Assembly: GCA_049322795.1 (NCBI GenBank)
Contig: JBMOQH010000007.1
Location: 62,001-126,000, forward strand
Reading direction: 5' to 3'
Origin: Immundisolibacter sp049322795
GTDB taxonomy: Bacteria > Pseudomonadota > Gammaproteobacteria > Immundisolibacterales > Immundisolibacteraceae
DNA: 64,000 bases
Shown here: positions 60,038 through 64,000 of the stretch, one piece after another
How positions within the stretch are numbered: the stretch's first letter is position 1
Layout of the letters: every line of letters starts with the position of its first letter
The notes under the pieces: generated by a model
The model's input: the letters and a program-made list of their open reading frames with translations, nothing else
Database searches by the model: none
Told to the model about the DNA's origin: nothing
Made by a program: the position numbers and the translations under genes

Positions 60038-60844
60038 TCACGGCGCGCTACTGCACGGCCCCTCCAGCGCCTGCCACGTCAAGGCCAATACCCGCGGCAG
60101 CTGCTCGAGCTGCACAAGGTGAGAAGCCCCGTCCAGCACGTCCAGCCGGGCGCCGGGGATGGCATCGCGAAAGGTGTCGCCATAGCCAACCGGGATCAGG
60201 CCGTCCTGGCGGCCCCAGATGAGCAGCGTCGGCGCCTTGATGCGCGGCAGGCGGCGGATCAGGCCCTTGTCCGGGATGGGCCACAGGAACTTGGCGGCGG
60301 CGTTCAGCGTGGACAGGCGCTGGATCAGCACCTCCACCTGCTCGTCCACGTTGTCCGGCAGGGCGCCCAGCAGTTCGGCGATCGGCGACTTCGGATCGAC
60401 CAGCACGCGGCCGGCCAGCTCCTGCGGCAGCATGGCGAAGATGTCCGGCATGGGGTCGTTCATGTCGAACAGCCCGGCCGGAGCGATGGCGACCAGCCGC
60501 CCGACGCGGCTGGGGTCATTGGCCGCCAGCTCGCAGGCCATCATGCCGCCCATGGAATGGCCGATGACGTCGGCCCGGTCGATGCGCAGCGCGTCCAGCA
60601 GGTCGTAGTAGCTCAGCACCAGGTCCCACAGGTCGCGCACCTGGCTGATGTCGTTGGACTTCGACGTGCCCGGCAGGAACGGCGCGATCACGCGCCGGCG
60701 CTCGGCCAGCGCGGCCAGATACGGATCCCAGGCGAGACCGCCGGCGCCGTGCAGGAACAGCAGCGGCTCGCCGCTGCCGGCCTCCAGCGTGTCGATGGCC
60801 AGGCGCGCATTGACCTGGTAGGTGTGGGTGGTCGGTTCGGCCAT
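60038..60844 (-). CDS. Alpha/beta hydrolase
   Basis: This 268-residue alpha/beta-fold hydrolase has its oxyanion strand in PLLFLHGAGGLAWDPYLA, nucleophile Ser97 in VIGHSMGGMMACELA, acid Asp in LLIWGRQDGLIPVGY and His in VLDGASHLVQLEQ. ATG at 60844 follows the monooxygenase stop by ten bases. In aromatic or terpenoid pathways such enzymes open lactones, esters or ring-cleavage products. The LLM enzyme next to it may yield an ester-like product, but this is only suggested by position. Confidence 0.88.
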   Translation of the reverse strand: MAEPTTHTYQVNARLAIDTLEAGSGEPLLFLHGAGGLAWDPYLAALAERRRVIAPFLPGTSKSNDISQVRDLWDLVLSYYDLLDALRIDRADVIGHSMGGMMACELAANDPSRVGRLVAIAPAGLFDMNDPMPDIFAMLPQELAGRVLVDPKSPIAELLGALPDNVDEQVEVLIQRLSTLNAAAKFLWPIPDKGLIRRLPRIKAPTLLIWGRQDGLIPVGYGDTFRDAIPGARLDVLDGASHLVQLEQLPRVLALTWQALEGPCSSAP

Positions 60845-60854
60845 GCGTGCGTCC

Positions 60855-62108
60855 TCAGGCGGCGCTGCGGCGGGCGTCCGGCGCCGGATCGCCAAAGCCG
60901 CTCGGCCAGAATGGCCGGTGATCCCACTCCGGCCACAGGTTCCGGATGTGCGGCAGCACGCCCTCGGCGAACAGGTGCAGGTTCTTGAGCGTCAGGTGCT
61001 GCGGCATCGAGCCGACGTGGAACAGCCAGATGAGGTTGCCGACGTGCAGCTCGCGCGCCGCCTCGACGATCTGCTCGCGCACCGTCTGCGGCGAGCCGGC
61101 GATGATGTAGCCGCTCTCGACCAGTTCCTTCCAGCCGAAGCCCTCGTCCAGCATGGCCTTACCGACCTTGGCCGTGCCGTCCAGCTGCGAACGCAGGCCG
61201 GCACGCAGCGAGGCCACGGTGCGGTAACCCGGCGCCTCCCAGAAGCGCGGGTCGATGTGCATGCACTTGGCGAAGAAGTACTTGACGTGCTCCTCGTAGT
61301 CGAGCTGTGCCTGGGCGTCGGTTTCCGACACGCAGATGAACTGCGCGTAGCCGGCGCGGTAGGGGTTGCGGTCCTTGCCGAGCGCGTCCGCCCGCTCCCA
61401 GAACGGCCCCATCACCTTCTTGGCGTACTTGTGGCCGAAGAACGACAGGTACGAGAACGAGTAGTCGTTGATCAGCGAGAAGTCGTAGGTCTCGACGCTG
61501 CCGCCGCCCGGAATCCACACCGGCGGGTGCGGGCGCTGGGCGGTGCGCGGCCAGGTGTTCACGTAGCGCAGCTGGTTGTACTTGCCGTTCCAGGTGAATA
61601 CCTCGTCCGTGGTCCAGGCCTTCATCACCAGGTCGTGCGCCTCGTAGTAGCGCTCGCGCATCTCGGACGGGTTGATGCCGTAAACGTAGTTGGTGTCCAT
61701 GGAGGTGCCGACCGGAAAGCCGGCGATGAACCGCCCGCCGGACAGCACATCCAGCATGGCCATCTCCTCGGCCACGCGGATCGGCGGGTTGTACAGCGCC
61801 AGACTGTTGCCCAGCACCACCAGCGAGGTGGTGTCCGAGCGGCGCACCTTGCGCGACAGGATCGACGCCATCAGGTTCGGCGACGGCATCAGGCCGTAGC
61901 CGTTGCTGTGATGCTCGTTCACGCCGACGGCGTCGTAGCCCAGATCGACCGCCGTTTCCAGCGCGTCCAGGTAGTCGTGGTAGTACTCGTGGCCCTTGCG
62001 CGGGTCGTACAGCGTGCGCGGGATGCTCACCCACACGCTGTCGTATTTCTGCTCGAAATCCGCCGGCAGGTCCTTGTACGGCATCAGGTTGAAGGCGACC
62101 GTCTTCAT
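60855..62108 (-). CDS. LLM-class flavin-dependent oxidoreductase
   Basis: This 417-residue bacterial luciferase-like (LLM) protein opens MKTVAFNLMPYKDLPADFEQ and has DLGYDAVGVNEHHSNGYGLM. It has the flavin-binding ALYNPPIRVAEEMAMLDVLS, GGRFIAGFPVG and WIPGGGSVETYDF. It resembles two-component monooxygenases that receive reduced FMN from a separate reductase, which is not in the window. It is first in the catabolic cluster, followed by an alpha/beta hydrolase. Candidate reactions are Baeyer-Villiger-type oxygenation or ring hydroxylation; the substrate is unknown. Confidence 0.9.
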   Translation of the reverse strand: MKTVAFNLMPYKDLPADFEQKYDSVWVSIPRTLYDPRKGHEYYHDYLDALETAVDLGYDAVGVNEHHSNGYGLMPSPNLMASILSRKVRRSDTTSLVVLGNSLALYNPPIRVAEEMAMLDVLSGGRFIAGFPVGTSMDTNYVYGINPSEMRERYYEAHDLVMKAWTTDEVFTWNGKYNQLRYVNTWPRTAQRPHPPVWIPGGGSVETYDFSLINDYSFSYLSFFGHKYAKKVMGPFWERADALGKDRNPYRAGYAQFICVSETDAQAQLDYEEHVKYFFAKCMHIDPRFWEAPGYRTVASLRAGLRSQLDGTAKVGKAMLDEGFGWKELVESGYIIAGSPQTVREQIVEAARELHVGNLIWLFHVGSMPQHLTLKNLHLFAEGVLPHIRNLWPEWDHRPFWPSGFGDPAPDARRSAA

Positions 62109-62149
62109 GCGCACTCCGGCAGGTGGCGACGCGGCCGCAGCGGCCCACC

Positions 62150-62167
62150 GCACTGCACGTGCAGTGC
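62150..62167. promoter_or_regulatory. Perfect 18-bp palindrome upstream of the LLM gene
   Basis: GCACTGCACGTGCAGTGC is a perfect palindrome lying 42-59 bp upstream of the first gene of the catabolic cluster. Its size suits a TetR- or MarR-type dimer, so it may be the cluster's operator. The regulator gene is not in the window. A 32-codon open frame (62105-62203) covers it but shows no ribosome site. Confidence 0.5.
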
Positions 62168-62315
62168 CGATCGGCGGTCTTCGGCGCTCTTGTGGCGTGA
62201 CATGCGCTCGCGGCGTGGGGTGCCGCGGCGCCTCCTTAACGACTGTATAGCAGACGGCGCCCGTGCGGCGCCAGCGCGCCGTGCAAGCCGCGTTCCGGCG
62301 CCAGCAGGAGCAGCG

Positions 62316-63758
62316 CTACAGCAGAAACAGCGTTGCCAGACCCAGAAAGATGAAGAAGCCACCGGCGTCGGTGAGCGCCGTGATCATCACCGAGCCACCC
62401 AGCGCCGGATCACGCCCAAGGCGCAGGCGCAGCAGCGGAATGGCCACCCCGGCGGTGGCCGCCAGCAGCAGGTTCAGGATCATGGCCGCCGTCATCACCA
62501 CGCCCAGCCAGAAATTGCCGTACAGCACCCACGCCAGCACGCCGAGCAGGCTGCCCCACAGCAGGCCGTTGACGCTGGCCACGCCCAGTTCCTTGCGCAG
62601 CAGGCGCTTGAAGGCGTCCGGCGACACCTGGCCGGTGGCGCTGGCGCGCACGATCATGGTGATGGTCTGATTGCCGGAGTTGCCCCCAATGCCGGCGACG
62701 ATCGGCATCAGCGTCGCCAGCGCGACCAGTTTTTCGATCGAGCCCTCGAACAGACCAATGACGCGCGAGGCGACGAAGGCCGTCACCAGGTTCACCGCCA
62801 GCCACGACCAGCGGTTGCGCACCGAATCCCAGACCGACGCGAACACGTCCTCGCCCCCACGCAGACCCGCCCGCGCCAGCAATTCCGCCTCGCTCTCTTC
62901 GCGGATGAAGTCGACCACGTCATCCACCGTGAGCCGGCCGACCACGCGCCCTCGCCCATCCAGCACCGGCGCCGAGATCAGGTCGTAGCGCTCGAAGGCC
63001 TGGGCGGCGTCGCTGGCGTCGTCGTGTGGCTCGAAGCTGATGACTCCCTCGCGCCTCATCACGTCGCCGACCGTGCTTTCGGGATCGTTGAGCAGCAACG
63101 CTTCGAGCGACAACAGGCCCTTGAAGTGGGCTTCGCGGTCGACCACGTACAGCGCATCGGTGTGATCCGGCAGCGCCTCGAAGCGCCGCAGGTAACGCAG
63201 CACGGCCTCCAGACTCACATCCTCGCGCACGCTGACCAGATCGAAATTCATCAGCGCGCCGACCGCGTCCTCCGGATACGACATGGCGGCGCGAAGCTGC
63301 TCGCGCTCGGTCAGGTCGAGCGACTGGAACACGTCGTCTATCACCTGCGCCGGCAGGTCCGGCACCAGGTCGGCCAGTTCGTCGGCGTCGAGCGACTGCG
63401 CCGCGGCGCGCAGCTCGGCCGGGTCCATGGCTTCGATCAGCGACTCGCGGATCGCGTCCGAGACTTCGATCAGGATCTCGCCATCGCGCTCGGCCTTGAC
63501 CAGATCCCAGACGAAACGCCGGTCTTCGAGCGGCAGCGCCTCCAGAATGAAGGCGATATCGGCCGGGTGCAGGCTGTCGAGGCGCTCCTGCAGGCTCGCC
63601 ACGTGCTGCTTGTGGACCAGGTTCTCGACCAGGTCGTGGCGCGGCATTTCCTGCCGGTGGACCAGGTTCTCGACCAGCCGATGCCGGGCCAGCAGCTCCT
63701 GCACCTCGCGCAGATGCTGCTGCACGTCGTCGGCGGCGGGGGGCGCGGTTTCGGTCAT
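62316..63758 (-). CDS. mgtE: Magnesium transporter MgtE
   Basis: This 480-residue Mg2+ channel has an N-terminal MgtE-N helical domain (LHPADIAFILEALPLEDRRF), then two CBS domains at about 170-290 that gate the channel. Five C-terminal membrane helices carry the pore signature PIVAGIGGNSGNQT. Length is a little above the 450 typical of MgtE because of an extended N-terminus with two HRLVENLVH/HDLVENLVHKQ-type repeats. It is transcribed alone, 207 bp from the catabolic cluster. Confidence 0.95.
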   Translation of the reverse strand: MTETAPPAADDVQQHLREVQELLARHRLVENLVHRQEMPRHDLVENLVHKQHVASLQERLDSLHPADIAFILEALPLEDRRFVWDLVKAERDGEILIEVSDAIRESLIEAMDPAELRAAAQSLDADELADLVPDLPAQVIDDVFQSLDLTEREQLRAAMSYPEDAVGALMNFDLVSVREDVSLEAVLRYLRRFEALPDHTDALYVVDREAHFKGLLSLEALLLNDPESTVGDVMRREGVISFEPHDDASDAAQAFERYDLISAPVLDGRGRVVGRLTVDDVVDFIREESEAELLARAGLRGGEDVFASVWDSVRNRWSWLAVNLVTAFVASRVIGLFEGSIEKLVALATLMPIVAGIGGNSGNQTITMIVRASATGQVSPDAFKRLLRKELGVASVNGLLWGSLLGVLAWVLYGNFWLGVVMTAAMILNLLLAATAGVAIPLLRLRLGRDPALGGSVMITALTDAGGFFIFLGLATLFLL

Positions 63759-63878
63759 GGCGGCGCGGACCGGGTCAGGGGCGACGCCAACGCGGACGGT
63801 CGGCGCACGCCGCCGGGATGACAGGTGGGGCTGCGCATTATGCCCGCCGATCCGGGGCCGGTCGCCGCCAAGCGATCG

Positions 63879-64000
63879 CTAGCGGCAGGCTTCCAGACCC
63901 ACGCCTTGCCGCTTCAGAGCCTCCTGCGCCGTCTCCACCGCAGCCGGGGACGCGCTGATCTGCCAGCGCAGGCGAGCCTGCGCCGCGTAACGCTCCCTGA
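63879..64000 (-). CDS. C-terminal end of an unidentified gene
   Basis: The minus strand carries an open frame entering from the right edge and ending at TAG (63879-63881). It reads RERYAAQARLRWQISASPAA and ends ALKRQGVGLEACR. The coding bias fits the genome and it lies in the same direction as mgtE, 120 bp before it. Too little is visible to name a family. Confidence 0.45.
   Translation of the reverse strand, partial: RERYAAQARLRWQISASPAAVETAQEALKRQGVGLEACR

Noticed and set aside
62105..62203. 32-codon open frame overlapping the LLM start by ATGA
   Set aside because: No ribosome site at the right distance, no family resemblance, and it contains the 18-bp palindrome, which fits an operator better. 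Kept only as a remote possibility.

Overview
The window is about 64 kb of GC-rich chromosome. It is densely packed with genes and has no tRNA, rRNA, CRISPR array or recognisable prophage block. The gene content points to a free-living Gram-negative gammaproteobacterium: PagL lipid A deacylase, MltD, PBP1A, an NtrBC/sigma-54-controlled glnA, RdgB-RNase PH, YicC, PpsR and RhlE. Two unlinked Rieske ring-hydroxylating oxygenases, a DUF1329 protein, an LLM-class flavin monooxygenase and an alpha/beta hydrolase suggest an organism that degrades hydrophobic or aromatic compounds. An Immundisolibacter-like or related hydrocarbon-degrading lineage fits, but that assignment is inference from gene content only.

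Layout. 0-14 kb is housekeeping: a thioesterase fragment, pagL, glpK, an OmpA-type lipoprotein, maf, a HAD phosphatase, a CcsA-like membrane protein, an ABC-2 exporter, rdgB-rph, yicC, mltD, ppsR and an HDOD protein. 14.1-21.2 kb holds a GH24 lysozyme gene broken by an amber codon, then the glycogen locus, with malQ-glgC divergent from glgB-glgA. 21.4-30.8 kb is a cobalamin riboswitch followed by a tightly overlapped corrinoid uptake, salvage and remodelling operon: btuB, btuM, cobO, cobB, bluB, a BtuF-like protein, an unknown membrane-anchored protein, cbiB, cobC and cbiZ. 31.1-38.2 kb holds mrcA and the nitrogen-control block: glnA with an NtrC site and a -24/-12 promoter, a DUF4124 protein, then glnL-glnG. 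38.3-43.8 kb carries xthA, rhlE, a J-domain/zinc-ribbon/PilZ fusion and ybdD-cstA.

44.2-46.1 kb encodes the first Rieske oxygenase alpha/beta pair. 46.2-50.1 kb is a visibly less GC-rich defence island: a BsuBI/PstI-type restriction-modification pair co-transcribed with a toxin-antitoxin pair, next to a second toxin-antitoxin pair. 50.3-54.6 kb holds metY, a CoA-binding protein and a STAS/anti-sigma-kinase/receiver-PP2C partner-switching module. 54.7-62.1 kb is a catabolic cluster on the minus strand, read in the order LLM monooxygenase, hydrolase, DUF1329, Rieske alpha, Rieske beta, N-acyl-D-amino-acid deacylase-like amidohydrolase. mgtE and a gene fragment close the window.

The most unusual signal is a dispersed intergenic element of about 157 bp. 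It is built of five consecutive hairpins and has imperfect inverted termini. Eight full or partial copies lie between genes in the first 44 kb. Stem sequences differ between copies but pairing is kept, so the fold appears to be preserved. A second, REP-like repeat occurs twice as facing pairs.
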